64,000 nucleotides of DNA from Teichococcus vastitatis (GCF_003604215.1 NZ_QXGS01000002.1:186001-250000), one strand, 5' to 3'. Shown: positions 17,090-26,447, counted from the stretch's first letter. The notes: generated by a model from the letters alone, not told the origin. Translations and numbers: made by a program.

Positions 17090-18079
17090 TCAGTTTGCCG
17101 CGTCATCCCCGATAGGATCAACGGGCAGGAGGGTCTTTTCGCCCGGGCCGAGCCACCGCTCCGGCTTGGCCATGCCGGATTCCAGGCGCACGAGTCCCTT
17201 CAGGCGCTCCCCCGCCATGGCCCGCGCGAGACCCCCTTCAGGGTCGGCGTCCACAGGGATCCGCCCCATCAGCTCCACCACCGAGATGGCCTGGCCGAAG
17301 GAGAGGCGTGCGATTTCAGCTTCCGTGAGGGCCAGAGCCGGGATGTCGGCCAGCGCGGTCGTCACGGGAAGCAGAAGATCCGGGGAAGGAGGCGGTGTAT
17401 CCTCCGAAGCCACCAGCTTGTCCAGCGGAATCGCCTCGGCTTCCAGGAAGGGGCCGACACGCATGCGCCGCAGCACGGCGATGTGGCCGACGCTGCCGGA
17501 TGCGCGGGCGATGTCGCGGGCCAGGGAGCGCATGTAGACGCCCTTGCCCGACTGCACGGTGAACACCGCCGTATCGGCGTCGGGGCGCGATTCCAGCTCG
17601 AACCGGTCCACCCGCGCCGGCCGCGCCGCCATGTCCGGGATCTGGCCGTCCCGTGCCAGGTCGTAGGCCCGCACGCCGTTGATCTTCAGCGCCGAGAAGA
17701 TCGGCGGCACCTGCATGATGTCGCCGATGAAGGCGGGCAGTGCGGCGCGGATCTGCTCGTCGGTCGGGCGGGCATCGCTGGTCTCGATCACCTGCCCTTC
17801 GGCGTCATCGGTGTCGCGGGCCTCGCCGAAGCGCAGGGTGAAGCGGTAGGTCTTGGTGCCGTCCATGACGTAGGGCACCATCTTGGTGGCGGCGCCGAAG
17901 GCGATCGGCAGCACGCCGGTGGCCAGCGGATCGAGCGTGCCGCCATGCCCGACCTTCTGCGCGTTGAAGGCCCGCTTCAGCTTGTTCACCACATCGGTCG
18001 AGCCGATGCCCGAGGGCTTGTCGACGATCAGCCAGCCATCCAGCGGACGGCCCTTCGGTTTGCGGTTCGGGCGGGGCAT
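17090..18079 (-). CDS. truB: tRNA pseudouridine(55) synthase TruB
   Basis: A 329-residue enzyme that converts U55 in the T-arm of most tRNAs to pseudouridine. The catalytic Asp50 lies in [11 protein letters not shown] (45-55), and the '[17 protein letters not shown]' motif I opens the domain. '[13 protein letters not shown]' and a C-terminal PUA-like region complete the fold. GAAGAG precedes ATG 18079. It lies between the thioesterase gene (208-bp gap) and rpsO (14-bp gap) in the infB operon. Confidence 0.96.
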   Translation of the reverse strand: MPRPNRKPKGRPLDGWLIVDKPSGIGSTDVVNKLKRAFNAQKVGHGGTLDPLATGVLPIAFGAATKMVPYVMDGTKTYRFTLRFGEARDTDDAEGQVIETSDARPTDEQIRAALPAFIGDIMQVPPIFSALKINGVRAYDLARDGQIPDMAARPARVDRFELESRPDADTAVFTVQSGKGVYMRSLARDIARASGSVGHIAVLRRMRVGPFLEAEAIPLDKLVASEDTPPPSPDLLLPVTTALADIPALALTEAEIARLSFGQAISVVELMGRIPVDADPEGGLARAMAGERLKGLVRLESGMAKPERWLGPGEKTLLPVDPIGDDAAN

Positions 18080-18287
18080 CGGGAACTCTTCACGTTGTGC
18101 ATCATGAAAGGGCGCCGCCCCGTCATGCTGTGCCGCCAGGAACGGCGTGTCCTGGACCTTCCGGCTGGAAGGGGGGCGTCATACGATCAGGGGCGGCAGG
18201 GCGCAAACGGATTACGGTGCGCCGCAGGCGCGCCCCGCGAACCGGGAAGCGAAACCGGGCGCCCGGAGCGTCTGCCCGGCGGGTGTC

Positions 18288-18680
18288 TCAGGCTGCCGGC
18301 AGGGGCCGCGGGCGCCCGGTCGCATCCAGGGCGACAAAGGTGAACACCGCCTCGGTCACGCGGTTGGTGTGGTCGCTTTCCCGCTCCCGCCGCCACGCCT
18401 CGACCTTGATGCGCAGCGAGGTGCGGCCGGTGGACAGGATCTCGGCATAGAGGCTGACCTCGTCCCCGACCCGCACCGGGGAATGAAAACTCATCGCTTC
18501 CACCGCGACCGTGGCGCAGCGGCCGCGCGCGCGGCGGGCGGCGGCGTTGCCGGCCGCCATGTCCATCTGCGCCATCAGCCAGCCGCCGAAGATGTCGCCG
18601 GCCGGGTTGGTGTCGGCCGGCATGGCGACGGTGCGGATCACCGGCGCCCGGTCGGGCGGCGCCGCGTCGGGGGAGCTCAA
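18288..18680 (-). CDS. Acyl-CoA thioesterase, YciA-type hotdog fold
   Basis: A 130-residue hotdog-fold thioesterase. The signature 'MPADTNPAGDIFGGWLMAQMD' (residues 20-40) contains the catalytic Asp-Ile-Phe-Gly-Gly region, and 'VEAMSFHSPVRVGDEVSLYAEI' supplies the central strands. The family hydrolyses a wide range of acyl-CoAs in the cytoplasm. The start is TTG 18680, which overlaps the rbfA stop (TTGA) and suggests translational coupling; GTG 18641 is an alternative. Its position between rbfA and truB is not functionally explained. Confidence 0.88.
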   Translation of the reverse strand: MSSPDAAPPDRAPVIRTVAMPADTNPAGDIFGGWLMAQMDMAAGNAAARRARGRCATVAVEAMSFHSPVRVGDEVSLYAEILSTGRTSLRIKVEAWRRERESDHTNRVTEAVFTFVALDATGRPRPLPAA

Positions 18681-19105
18681 GGAGCCTTGTCCTCGTCCGC
18701 CGCCCCACCGGGAGAGGGCTGCAGATCCTGCTGGACCTCCGGCCGGCGCATCACCGCGTCGATCTTCATGGCATAGTCCAGCGCTGTGTCGGGCTGGAAA
18801 TGCATCTCGGGAGCGAATTTCAGCCGCACCGCGCGGGCCACCTGGGTGCGCAGATAGGGCTGCACCCGTCTCAGCCCCTTCAGCTCCTCCTGGGTCACAG
18901 CCCGGCCGAGGGCGGAGACGAAGCAGGTCATGTGCTTCAGGTCGGGCGAGGCGCGCACCTCGGTGACGGTGATGTGGCGGCCATCCAGGTCCGGGTCATG
19001 CAGCTCGCCGCGCAGGAACACGGCGGACAGGGCATGGCGCACCTCCTCCGCCACGCGAAGCATGCGCTGGCTGGGGGCGCCGGAGGTGGCGGTTTTCTTG
19101 GCCAT
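18677..19105 (-). CDS. rbfA: 30S ribosome-binding factor A
   Basis: A 142-residue cold-adaptation and 16S rRNA maturation factor that binds the late 30S subunit near helix 44. It shows 'SQRMLRVAEEVRHALSAVFLRGELHDPDL' and 'ITVTEVRASPDLKHMTCFVSALG', the KH-type core, then 'FAPEMHFQPDTALDYAMKIDAVM'. ATG 19105 is chosen because upstream codons have no family similarity. No strong ribosome site is visible; an inverted repeat at 19132-19253 lies directly upstream and could influence its expression. Confidence 0.95.
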   Translation of the reverse strand: MAKKTATSGAPSQRMLRVAEEVRHALSAVFLRGELHDPDLDGRHITVTEVRASPDLKHMTCFVSALGRAVTQEELKGLRRVQPYLRTQVARAVRLKFAPEMHFQPDTALDYAMKIDAVMRRPEVQQDLQPSPGGAADEDKAP

Positions 19106-19131
19106 GGGAACAAACACTCTGCGTGAGAAAC

Positions 19132-19253
19132 GGCCAGGGGGAATGAACCATCCCCGGACCCCCGTCACCCTCCGGCCCGTGGCCGGGCCGTCCCGCGGAC
19201 AAACCCGCCAGGCCGATGGTGAAAAGGGTCCGAGGGCGTTCATTCCCCCGGCC
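19132..19253. repeat. Long-range inverted repeat between infB and rbfA
   Basis: GGCCAGGGGGAATGAAC (19132-19148) pairs with GTTCATTCCCCCGGCC (19238-19253) over 16 bp with one bulged A, enclosing 89 bp. Inside, CGGCCC and GGGCCG can form a second hairpin. In the infB-rbfA mRNA this would fold into a branched structure that ends 27 bases before the rbfA ATG. Confidence 0.65.
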
Positions 19254-19264
19254 TTCAGCTGACG

Positions 19265-22039
19265 TCAGACCGCGGCGACGGTCTCGGTCTCGTAGCACTC
19301 GATCTGGTCGCCGACCTTGATGGCGTCGTAGTGGGCGAAGCTCATGCCGCACTCGTAGCCATTGGTGACTTCCTTGACGTCGTCCTTGAAGCGCCGGAGC
19401 GTCGCCAGCTCGCCCTGGTGGATGACGATGCCATCCCGCAGCAGGCGGACACCGCAACCGCGGCGCACCACGCCCTCGGTGACGCGGCAGCCCGCGATGT
19501 TGCCCAGGCGCTTGACCTCGAACACTTCGAGGATCTGCGCGTAGCCCAGGAACTTCTCGCGCTGGATCGGCGCCAGCTTGCCGCGCACCAGCTGCTCCAC
19601 GTCATCCGCCACTTCGTAGATGATCGAGTAGTAGCGGATGTCCACGCCGTCCCGTTGCGCCATCTCCCGCGCTTGGCCGGTGGCCCGCACGTTGAAGGCG
19701 ACGACGATGGCGTTGGACGCCTTCGCCAGTTGGATGTCGCTCTCGGTGATCTGGCCGACCGCCGAATGCAGCACCCGGACCTTGACCTCGTCGCGCGACA
19801 GCTTGTTCAGGGTCACGCCGAGCGCCTCGGCCGAGCCCTGCACGTCCGCCTTCACGACGACGGCCACTTCCTTCTGCTCGCCGGCGGCGACGCGGGCCAT
19901 CATGTCGGCCAGCGTGCCGCGGGCGGCACCGGCGGCGGCCGCCTGCTTCTCCCGGAGCTTGCGCTGGCGGAACTCGCTGATCTCGCGCGCCCGGCCCTCA
20001 TCCTCGACGAAGGAGAGCTGCTCGCCCGCCGCCGGAACGCCGGACAGGCCCAGGATCTCCACCGGCAGGGAAGGATCGGCCTCCTTCAACTGGCGGCCCT
20101 TGTCGTCGAGCATGGCGCGCACGCGGCCCCACTCGGCGCCAGCCACCACCATGTCGCCCTGGCGCAGCGTGCCCTTCTGCACCAGCACCGTGGCCACCGG
20201 GCCGCGGCCCTTGTCGAGCTTGCTCTCGATCACGGTGCCCTCGGCGCCGCGATGCGGGTTCGCCTTCAGGTCCAGCACCTCGGCCTGCAGCAGGATGGCT
20301 TCCAGCAGCTTGTCGAGGTTCATCGCCTTGGTGGCGGACACCTGGATCTCCATAGTGTCGCCGCCCAGGCTTTCCACCACGATCTCGTGCTGCAGCAATT
20401 CCTGCCGCACGCGGTCGAGGTTGACACCCGGCTTGTCGATCTTGTTGACCGCCACGATCAGCGGCACGTTCGCCGCCTTGGCATGGTGGATCGCCTCGAT
20501 CGTCTGCGGCATCACGCCGTCATCGGCCGCCACCACCAGCACCACCATGTCCGTCACGCTGGCGCCGCGGGCGCGCATGGCGGTGAAGGCAGCGTGGCCC
20601 GGCGTGTCGATGAAGGTGACCTTCTGGCCGCCCTGCACCGTCACCTGATAGGCACCGATGTGCTGGGTGATGCCACCCGCCTCGCGGCCGGCCACGTCGG
20701 TCTTGCGCAACGCGTCCAGCAGGCTGGTCTTGCCATGGTCGACATGGCCCATGATGGTCACGACCGGCGGACGCGACAGCAGCTGCTCGTCGCTGTCGAC
20801 GGTGCCTTCCAGCCCCTGCTCGACATCGGATTCCGAGACGCGGCGCACGCGATGGCCGAACTCGTTGACCACCAGCTCCGCCGTGTCGGCGTCGATGGTC
20901 TGGGTCAGCGTCGCCATCACGCCCATGCGGAACAGCGCCTTCACCACCTCGCCGCCACGGGCGGCCATGCGGTTGGCCAGCTCCTGCACGGTGATGACTT
21001 CCGGCACCACCACGTCGCGCACCACCTTCACGCCGTCCGAACGCAGGCGCTGCAGCTCCTGCTGCCGGCGCTCACGCTCGCGGGCACGGCGCACCGAGGC
21101 CATGGAACGGCTGCGGTCGTCGTCGCCCTCGATCGCGGCGGCCACGTCGATGCGGCCGTCACGGCGGCGGTCGCCACCCGAGGGCGCCTTGCGGGCCGGG
21201 GCGGGGACGGGCTTCTTGGCCGCCAGCGGACCTGCACCGCCGGGACGGCGCACGGGGCTGCGGCGCTCTTCCTCGCTCCCCTCGTCACGGCCGCGCAGCG
21301 TCAGGCGCGGCGCGGCGGCAGCCGGCGCCGCGGCCGGAGCAGCAGCGGCACCGGGCGCGGCAGGACGCCGCACCGCTCCGGCGCCACCGGGACCGGCAGC
21401 CGGGCGCGGGCCCATCGGGCGCTGCGGCGCCGCCGGGCGGGCGGTGCTGGGAATGGGGCCGGGGCGCGCCGCTGCCAGGGGCGGCGGCGGCGGCGCATTG
21501 CGGCGCGCTTCCTCATCGGCCTTGCGGCGAAGCTCTGCCTCGGCCTGGTCGCGCGCTTCCTGTTCGGCGCGCACCGCAGCTTCCTCGGCGGCGCGGCGAT
21601 CTTCTTCCGCCTTGCGGGCGGCTTCCTCGGCGGCGCTGCGCACCATCAGGGCCTGACGCTCGCGCTCCTCGCGCTGGCGCTGGGCTTCCTGGCGGCGATG
21701 CTCCTCCAGCACGCGCAGGCGCGTGGCCTGCTCCGCCTGGTTCAGCGGGCGACCGGGGGTCGCCCCGCCACCGCCGCTGCGCGACGGGCCGGTTGCGCTG
21801 CGCTGCGGCCCACCGGCCGGACGCGGACCCGCGGCCTGCGGACCGGCGGGCTTGGCCCCCGGCGCACCCGGGCCGGCGGCCCGCTTCTTCACCACTTCGA
21901 CCTGCACGGTCTTGCCACGACCATGGCTGAAGGACTGGCGCACCGTGCCAGCAGCCTCCGTCTTCCCCAGCTCCAAGCGTCCGCCGGGGCGGAGGCTCAG
22001 CCGGCCCTTGGCCGCGTCCTGTTCATTCTGGTCGCTCAT
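19265..22039 (-). CDS. infB: Translation initiation factor IF-2
   Basis: A 924-residue GTPase that places initiator fMet-tRNA on the ribosome. Order: N-terminal '[32 protein letters not shown]', a ~280-residue Ala/Pro/Arg-rich and charged coiled-coil linker, an IF2_N domain near 345-400, then the G domain with GHVDHGKTS (~431-439), [16 protein letters not shown] and NKID, and domains II to IV. ATG 22039 fits the 'MSDQN' start I recall from relatives. ATG 22072 has a better Shine-Dalgarno (GAGGATTG) and may be used instead or as well, as E. coli infB also has several starts. It is central in the rimP operon. Confidence 0.97.
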   Translation of the reverse strand: MSDQNEQDAAKGRLSLRPGGRLELGKTEAAGTVRQSFSHGRGKTVQVEVVKKRAAGPGAPGAKPAGPQAAGPRPAGGPQRSATGPSRSGGGGATPGRPLNQAEQATRLRVLEEHRRQEAQRQREERERQALMVRSAAEEAARKAEEDRRAAEEAAVRAEQEARDQAEAELRRKADEEARRNAPPPPPLAAARPGPIPSTARPAAPQRPMGPRPAAGPGGAGAVRRPAAPGAAAAPAAAPAAAAPRLTLRGRDEGSEEERRSPVRRPGGAGPLAAKKPVPAPARKAPSGGDRRRDGRIDVAAAIEGDDDRSRSMASVRRARERERRQQELQRLRSDGVKVVRDVVVPEVITVQELANRMAARGGEVVKALFRMGVMATLTQTIDADTAELVVNEFGHRVRRVSESDVEQGLEGTVDSDEQLLSRPPVVTIMGHVDHGKTSLLDALRKTDVAGREAGGITQHIGAYQVTVQGGQKVTFIDTPGHAAFTAMRARGASVTDMVVLVVAADDGVMPQTIEAIHHAKAANVPLIVAVNKIDKPGVNLDRVRQELLQHEIVVESLGGDTMEIQVSATKAMNLDKLLEAILLQAEVLDLKANPHRGAEGTVIESKLDKGRGPVATVLVQKGTLRQGDMVVAGAEWGRVRAMLDDKGRQLKEADPSLPVEILGLSGVPAAGEQLSFVEDEGRAREISEFRQRKLREKQAAAAGAARGTLADMMARVAAGEQKEVAVVVKADVQGSAEALGVTLNKLSRDEVKVRVLHSAVGQITESDIQLAKASNAIVVAFNVRATGQAREMAQRDGVDIRYYSIIYEVADDVEQLVRGKLAPIQREKFLGYAQILEVFEVKRLGNIAGCRVTEGVVRRGCGVRLLRDGIVIHQGELATLRRFKDDVKEVTNGYECGMSFAHYDAIKVGDQIECYETETVAAV

Positions 22040-22099
22040 TCGTTCGCCTGAACCCGATCCGTTCTGTGCCATCAATCCTCATCGCGAGCCGTTGCGGGC

Positions 22100-22783
22100 T
22101 CACGACCCCGCTCCGCTCGTGATGCCGGAGACGGCGGCCAGACGGCCCGCCTCCTGCAGCAGCATCTCGGCGATCCGTCCGGGGGCTATCGCCACGTGCA
22201 CTGCATGATCCCTTCCGAATACCGAACCCAAATCCCCAGCACCAACCGCCAGGATCACCGGCACCTTGTGCCGTCCGATCACCCGCGCCCGCTCGCTGGG
22301 GCTCCCATCGTCCGCTTCCACCAGAACGGCTGCCCGCCCGGCCTGAAGCCATTCGCGCACCTGCTGGAAGCCGCACACCGCCTGCCCGGCCCTGCGCGCC
22401 AGCCCCACCTGGTCGCGAATGCGACCCCTGAGGCCAGTCTCGATCTGTGCGCGAAGGTCTGGGGGCAACTGCACCTGTCCGCGTGCAGCCCTGGAAAAGG
22501 CGCCGCGGCTCAGCGCGCGTTCTAGCACATCGGCCCGCGCGCTCAACCACATTCCCCGGCCGGGCAAGCGCCCCGCCAGGTCTGGCACGACCATCCGATC
22601 CGGCCCCAGCACGAAGCGGATCATCGCTTCCTTGGGCAGCGTGTCCCGCGTCGCGATGCAGCGCCGCAGCGGGCCTTTCAGCTCCGGCTCCGGCGTGCCG
22701 TCCTCGGTGGCGGGTTCGGATGCGATATCCGCGTTACTGGTCGTCGGTCTTCTCCTCGTCCGGCGTCGCCGCCGGGGCTTCAT
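22100..22783 (-). CDS. RNA-binding protein, YlxR (DUF448) and L7Ae-like fusion
   Basis: A 227-residue nucleoid/RNA-binding protein. Residues ~38-110 are the YlxR domain ('[41 protein letters not shown]'). The second half ('[42 protein letters not shown]') resembles L7Ae/YlxQ proteins, a common alphaproteobacterial fusion. The start is ATG 22783, with AGGAG 7 bases upstream, and it overlaps the 3' end of nusA by 50 bases in another frame. No usable initiation codon follows the nusA stop. Its N-terminus '[16 protein letters not shown]' is strongly basic because it is read out of the acidic nusA tail. Confidence 0.92.
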   Translation of the reverse strand: MKPRRRRRTRRRPTTSNADIASEPATEDGTPEPELKGPLRRCIATRDTLPKEAMIRFVLGPDRMVVPDLAGRLPGRGMWLSARADVLERALSRGAFSRAARGQVQLPPDLRAQIETGLRGRIRDQVGLARRAGQAVCGFQQVREWLQAGRAAVLVEADDGSPSERARVIGRHKVPVILAVGAGDLGSVFGRDHAVHVAIAPGRIAEMLLQEAGRLAAVSGITSGAGS

Positions 22784-24302
22784 CCGCATTCTCCTGCGCG
22801 AACCAATGTTCGCGCGCTGCCATGATGATGGCGTTCGCGGTGTCCTCGTCGACGGCTTCGGCGCCGAGGATCTCGATCAGCTCGTCGGCGGCGAGGTCGG
22901 CGAGGTCGTCGAGCGTCTTCACGCCCTTCTCCCCCAGCGTCACCAGCATGGCCGGGCTGAAGCCGCCGGCCTCGGCCACCGCGTCCTCGACGCCGAGCGC
23001 GCGACGCTTCTCGTCCAGCTCTTCCTCGCGGCGGTCCAGGAAGGCCTGGGCGCGCCGCTTCAGCTCGGCAGCGACGTTCTCGTCAAAGCCCTCGATCTCG
23101 GCCAGGTCGTCATCCGGAACATCCACCAGCTCCTCGATGGAGGAGAAATCCTCACTCACCAGCAGCCCGGCGATGACGTCGTCCACGTCCAGCGCCTCGA
23201 CAAACAGGCCGGTGCGCTTGCGGAACTCTTCCTGGCGCCGCTCGCTGGCCTCGGCTTCGGTCAGGATGTCGATGTCCCAACGCGTCAGCTGGGAAGCGAG
23301 GCGGACGTTCTGGCCACGCCGCCCGATTGCCAGCGACAATTGGTCATCCGGCACCACCACTTCAACCCGGCGGGTGTCCTCGTCGAGCACCACCTTGGAC
23401 ACCTCGGCCGGGGCCAGGGCGTTCACCACGAAGGTGGCGTTTTCCTGGCTCCAGGGAATGATGTCGATCTTCTCGCCCTGCAGCTCGGCCACCACGGCCT
23501 GCACGCGGGAGCCCCGCATGCCGACGCAGGCGCCCACGGGATCGATCGAGCTGTCGCGCGAGATCACCGCCATCTTGGCGCGCGAGCCCGGATCGCGGGC
23601 CACCGCCTTGATCTCGATGATGCCGTCGTAGATCTCCGGCACTTCCTGCGCGAACAGCTTGGCCAGGAAGCCAGGATGCGTGCGCGACAGGAAAATCTGC
23701 GGTCCGCGCGGCTCCTCGCGCACGTCATAGATGTAGGCCCGCACGCGGTCGCCGTTGCGGAACGCTTCGCGCGGAATGGTCTCGTCCCTCCGGAGAAGGG
23801 CTTCCGCGCGGCCGAGATCAACCATCAGGTTGCCATATTCGGTGCGCTTGACGACGCCGTTGATGATCTCGCCGACGCGATCCTTGTATTCGTTGAATTG
23901 CTTGCCGCGCTCCACCTCGCGCACGCGCTGCACGATCACCTGCTTGGCAGTCTGCGCGGCGATGCGGCCGAAATCGATCGGCGGCAGGGGGTCCACGATG
24001 AACTCGCCCACCGCGATGCCGGGCTTGATCTTCTGCGCGATGCGATGCGGGATCTGCGTCGCCTCGTTCTCCACCGGCTCCTGCTCGACCACCTCGGTCC
24101 ACCGGCTCAGCTTCACCTCGCCGGAGCGGCGGTCGATGACGGCGCGGATGTCCTTCTCGTGCCCGTACTTGGCGCGGCCGGCCTTCTGGATGGCCTGCTC
24201 CATCGCCTCCAGCACCTCGTCCCGCTCGATCATCTTCTCGCGGGCGACGGCTTCGGCGACCTGCAGCAGCTCTGGGCGAGCGATGGCGACGTCTGCGGCC
24301 AT
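22734..24302 (-). CDS. nusA: Transcription termination/antitermination factor NusA
   Basis: A 522-residue RNA polymerase-associated factor for pausing, termination and rRNA antitermination. Domain order: N-terminal polymerase-binding domain (1-~125), S1 domain ('[27 protein letters not shown]'), two KH domains ('[26 protein letters not shown]' and '[18 protein letters not shown]'), and C-terminal acidic helix-hairpin-helix repeats ('[17 protein letters not shown]', '[18 protein letters not shown]'). The last ~20 residues are acidic and overlap the following gene. It lies 5 bp after rimP and is clearly co-transcribed with it. Confidence 0.97.
   Translation of the reverse strand: MAADVAIARPELLQVAEAVAREKMIERDEVLEAMEQAIQKAGRAKYGHEKDIRAVIDRRSGEVKLSRWTEVVEQEPVENEATQIPHRIAQKIKPGIAVGEFIVDPLPPIDFGRIAAQTAKQVIVQRVREVERGKQFNEYKDRVGEIINGVVKRTEYGNLMVDLGRAEALLRRDETIPREAFRNGDRVRAYIYDVREEPRGPQIFLSRTHPGFLAKLFAQEVPEIYDGIIEIKAVARDPGSRAKMAVISRDSSIDPVGACVGMRGSRVQAVVAELQGEKIDIIPWSQENATFVVNALAPAEVSKVVLDEDTRRVEVVVPDDQLSLAIGRRGQNVRLASQLTRWDIDILTEAEASERRQEEFRKRTGLFVEALDVDDVIAGLLVSEDFSSIEELVDVPDDDLAEIEGFDENVAAELKRRAQAFLDRREEELDEKRRALGVEDAVAEAGGFSPAMLVTLGEKGVKTLDDLADLAADELIEILGAEAVDEDTANAIIMAAREHWFAQENADEAPAATPDEEKTDDQ
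22791..22795 (-). promoter_or_regulatory. Ribosome binding site inside nusA for the ylxR-like gene
   Basis: AGGAG on the minus strand is 7 bases from ATG 22783 and only 1-2 bases from ATG 22789, so it selects the inner ATG. It lies within the nusA coding sequence. Confidence 0.7.
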
Positions 24303-24307
24303 GGTCC

Positions 24308-24964
24308 TCAGTTCCTCTTGGCGAGGGGCGGTTCGTCGCCCCCATCGGAGTCGGGTGCCTCGCCGGGATTCTCGGCCCGGGCGCGGGCGGCATCAGCCGC
24401 GGTGGCGGCGATCAGTTCATCAGTCAGCACCAGCTTGGCGCGCCGCATGTCGGGGCGGGGCAGGGCGACATCGCTGCCGTCATCCAGCCGGAGTCGCACC
24501 GTGCCCTCGTCGGCGCCGAGGATCTTGCCACGGAAGCGGCGGCGGCCCTCGAAGGGGATGCTCATCTCCGCGGTGGCGATGTGGCCGGCGAAGCGCATCC
24601 AGTCCTTGGTGCGGGTCAGCGGCCGGTCGATGCCGGGCGACGACACTTCGAGGTTCCATTCGCCGGTGAACGGATCATCGACGTCGAGCACGGCGCCAGC
24701 GGCGTGGCTGATCTTCTCGCAATCGGCGACGCCGACCGGCACGCCATCGGCGCGATCGGCCATGATCTGCACCGTTGGCGTCTGCTTGCCCTGAATCAGC
24801 ACGCGCACGATCTCGTAGCCCATGGCCGCGAGCGTCGGCTCGATGGCGGCGGCGATGCGGGCCTCAAGGCCCTCGTGCAGCGGAGAATCGTCTTCCAAAA
24901 ACAAAAAAGGCGGCCCGTTAAGGCCACCCCCCTGACTGTGCAGCGAAGATGTTGTGCCAGCCAT
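24308..24964 (-). CDS. rimP: Ribosome maturation factor RimP (true start uncertain)
   Basis: A 30S assembly factor. The longest ATG frame gives 218 residues. Family similarity starts at '[27 protein letters not shown]' and continues through '[12 protein letters not shown]' and '[28 protein letters not shown]'. The C-terminus is an acidic tail. The ATG at 24964 lies inside a -10-like box and ahead of an intrinsic terminator, so the first ~22 residues ('MAGTTSS...PPFLFLEDD') are probably leader RNA rather than protein. TTG codons at 24904 and 24898, directly after the U-tract, are candidate starts but lack a clear Shine-Dalgarno. It heads the nusA-infB operon. Confidence 0.9.
   Translation of the reverse strand: MAGTTSSLHSQGGGLNGPPFLFLEDDSPLHEGLEARIAAAIEPTLAAMGYEIVRVLIQGKQTPTVQIMADRADGVPVGVADCEKISHAAGAVLDVDDPFTGEWNLEVSSPGIDRPLTRTKDWMRFAGHIATAEMSIPFEGRRRFRGKILGADEGTVRLRLDDGSDVALPRPDMRRAKLVLTDELIAATAADAARARAENPGEAPDSDGGDEPPLAKRN
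24897..24928 (-). terminator. Intrinsic terminator/attenuator at the rimP 5' end
   Basis: On the minus strand GGTGGCC and GGCCGCC form a 7-bp stem with one U-G pair and a six-base loop, followed by TTTTTTGTTTTT. It lies inside the longest rimP frame, about 30 bases after the predicted transcription start, so it looks like a leader attenuator. It could also end transcription from the gene at 25002. Terminator-containing rimP leaders are, to my recollection, a described RNA family. Confidence 0.7.
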
Positions 24965-24990
24965 ATAGTCTCCGCCACCGGCGAAGACAA
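24962..24990 (-). promoter_or_regulatory. Sigma-70-type promoter of the rimP-nusA-infB operon
   Basis: On the minus strand TTGTCT (24990-24985) and TATATG (24967-24962) are separated by exactly 17 bases. Transcription would begin at about A24955, seven bases downstream. The -10 box contains the ATG that would otherwise be the first rimP start. Confidence 0.6.
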
Positions 24991-25001
24991 GAAAAGCCGC
25001 G

Positions 25002-25481
25002 TCAGCTCCCGAGTCGCGCCAGATGCGTGACCCGGCACAGCCCGTGGGTGCGCGTGGTCAGCACCTCGCCCGACAGACGATTGTCATGCACTTCAGCGAG
25101 GCCGTAGCCATGCACGCGCAGCAGCAGGAAATGGTCGGTGACCCGCACCAGATAGAAGCCGGGCTCCAGCCCGCCCTGCCGCACCAGCCGCAGCAGGGTG
25201 GGCCGGCCTTCCACCGCGCGCGGCGACGCCGGCACGCCGGCATGATCGAGCGCCGCCACCATGTCGCGCCAATAGGTCGTGGCGATCTCGGCTTCCGGGG
25301 CGTAGCGCTCCGGTGCCACGGTGCGCAGCAGGGCGCAGGCGATCGCGTAGGAGGAGCCGATGGCCAGGGCGATGCAGGCCGGGCCGCACCACGGAAGGAT
25401 GCCGCCACGCTCGGCCATCAACGCCTCGGCGCCGCGGCGGCCAGCTTCCTGCCTGGGGAAATGTGGGCGGGTTTCATCCAT
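25002..25481 (-). CDS. Putative papain-like (C39-type) cysteine peptidase
   Basis: A 159-residue protein that I cannot assign to a named family. It has '[26 protein letters not shown]', with Cys32 in a CGPA context like the nucleophile of C39 and related papain-fold peptidases. Further on are '[22 protein letters not shown]', with His117 and Asp133/Asn134 in the order expected of a Cys-His-Asp/Asn triad. No signal peptide is obvious. The start is ATG 25481; ATG 25505 is an alternative. The gene is solitary between trmB and rimP on the same strand. A transglutaminase-like or bacteriocin-processing role cannot be separated from sequence alone. Confidence 0.6.
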   Translation of the reverse strand: MDETRPHFPRQEAGRRGAEALMAERGGILPWCGPACIALAIGSSYAIACALLRTVAPERYAPEAEIATTYWRDMVAALDHAGVPASPRAVEGRPTLLRLVRQGGLEPGFYLVRVTDHFLLLRVHGYGLAEVHDNRLSGEVLTTRTHGLCRVTHLARLGS

Positions 25482-25599
25482 GGGCGCACACGTTGTCGTG
25501 ATCATCGAAATGCGGTCAACGCCAAATTGCAGGGCACCTCGATGATTTTGAGATGCGTGACCCACGCGCCACGCGAAAGCTTCAGCCTTGGCGCGAAAA

Positions 25600-26292
25600 T
25601 CAGCCGCGGCGACGCCAGATCCAGTAGAGCGGGTGCCGCCCCTCACGCAGCGCCTTGGCTTCATAGCGGGTGCCGGGCCAGCCCTGCGGCCGCGCCTCGG
25701 CCAGCGACTCCAGTTCGAACATGTCCTGGGCGCCCATTACCTCGCGCACCCAGTCCTGGTAGGTGGGGTCGTCGGTCGCGATGCGCCACTCGCCGCCCGG
25801 CCGCAGCGCCCGCGCCAGCACCGGCAGGATCGAGGGATGAACGAAGCGCCGCTTGGCGTGCCGCGCCTTGGGCCAGGGATCGGGAAACATCAGGAACAGC
25901 CGGGACAGGCTGCGTTCCGGCAGGCTGCGCAGCAGGCGGCGCGCATCCTCGGTCCAGAGCCGCAGATTGGGCGGCAGCGGCGCCGTGGCCTCGCCTCCCT
26001 CCGGCACGATGCGGGTCAGCAGGGAGCAGATGCCGTTCTCGAACACTTCCGCGGCGATCAGCCCGGCCCGGGGATGTGCCTCGATCTGCGCCAGGGCGTG
26101 CTCGCCGCCGCCGAAGCCGACCTCCAGCCACAACTCCTCGGGCCGCACCTGGAACGAGCCCAGCGGGTCGGCCGGATCGAGGGCGAGGCGCGGCAGGGTG
26201 ACGTCAAGCAGGATCTGCTGGCGCTGGCGCAGCGGATGGCCCCGGCGTCGGCCGTACAGCCGGTCGGGAACGGAGGGAGGCGTGTCGGTCAT
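25600..26292 (-). CDS. trmB: tRNA (guanine(46)-N7)-methyltransferase
   Basis: A 230-residue SAM-dependent enzyme that forms m7G46 in the tRNA variable loop. The SAM-binding motif LEVGFGGGEH lies at ~56-65. The family-specific 'FLMFPDPWPKARHAKRRFVHPSIL' and the C-terminal 'PGTRYEAKALREGRHPLYWIW' are present. ATG 26292 is preferred over the in-frame start at 26301. It lies downstream of metK on the same strand, separated by ~155 bp that hold two GC-rich hairpins. Confidence 0.95.
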   Translation of the reverse strand: MTDTPPSVPDRLYGRRRGHPLRQRQQILLDVTLPRLALDPADPLGSFQVRPEELWLEVGFGGGEHALAQIEAHPRAGLIAAEVFENGICSLLTRIVPEGGEATAPLPPNLRLWTEDARRLLRSLPERSLSRLFLMFPDPWPKARHAKRRFVHPSILPVLARALRPGGEWRIATDDPTYQDWVREVMGAQDMFELESLAEARPQGWPGTRYEAKALREGRHPLYWIWRRRG

Positions 26293-26316
26293 GGCGAACA
26301 CTCTGAACCAGGGCCA

Positions 26317-26332
26317 GGGGAGCGCCGCTCCC
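26317..26332. repeat. GC-rich hairpin just upstream of trmB
   Basis: GGGAGC and GCTCCC pair around a GCC loop. The stem can be lengthened with CCA and TGG flanks after one mismatch. It lies 25 bp before the trmB start, has no T-tract, and resembles other intergenic hairpins in the window. Confidence 0.4.
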
Positions 26333-26421
26333 GTGGAAACCCCGCCGGAACGACCGCACCACCCCCGGACCCCGCCATTCGATGGAAGCCCGGAACCTCA
26401 GGATCCTGGCGGAAGAGATGC

Positions 26422-26442
26422 GGAAGGGGCAGCGCCCCTTCC
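26422..26442 (-). terminator. Perfect hairpin after metK
   Basis: GGAAGGGGC and GCCCCTTCC form a 9-bp stem with a three-base loop, 5 bp after the metK stop. Only a weak pyrimidine run follows on the minus strand, so termination may be partial or Rho-assisted. Confidence 0.5.
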
Positions 26443-26447
26443 ACGGA

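Noticed and set aside
19331..22051. Very long plus-strand open frame (906 codons) opposite infB
   Set aside because: It is antisense to a clear IF-2 gene and its product is His/Arg/Ala/Leu-rich with no domains. The same applies to the long antisense frames opposite dnaK, leuS, nusA, aapM and pepN.
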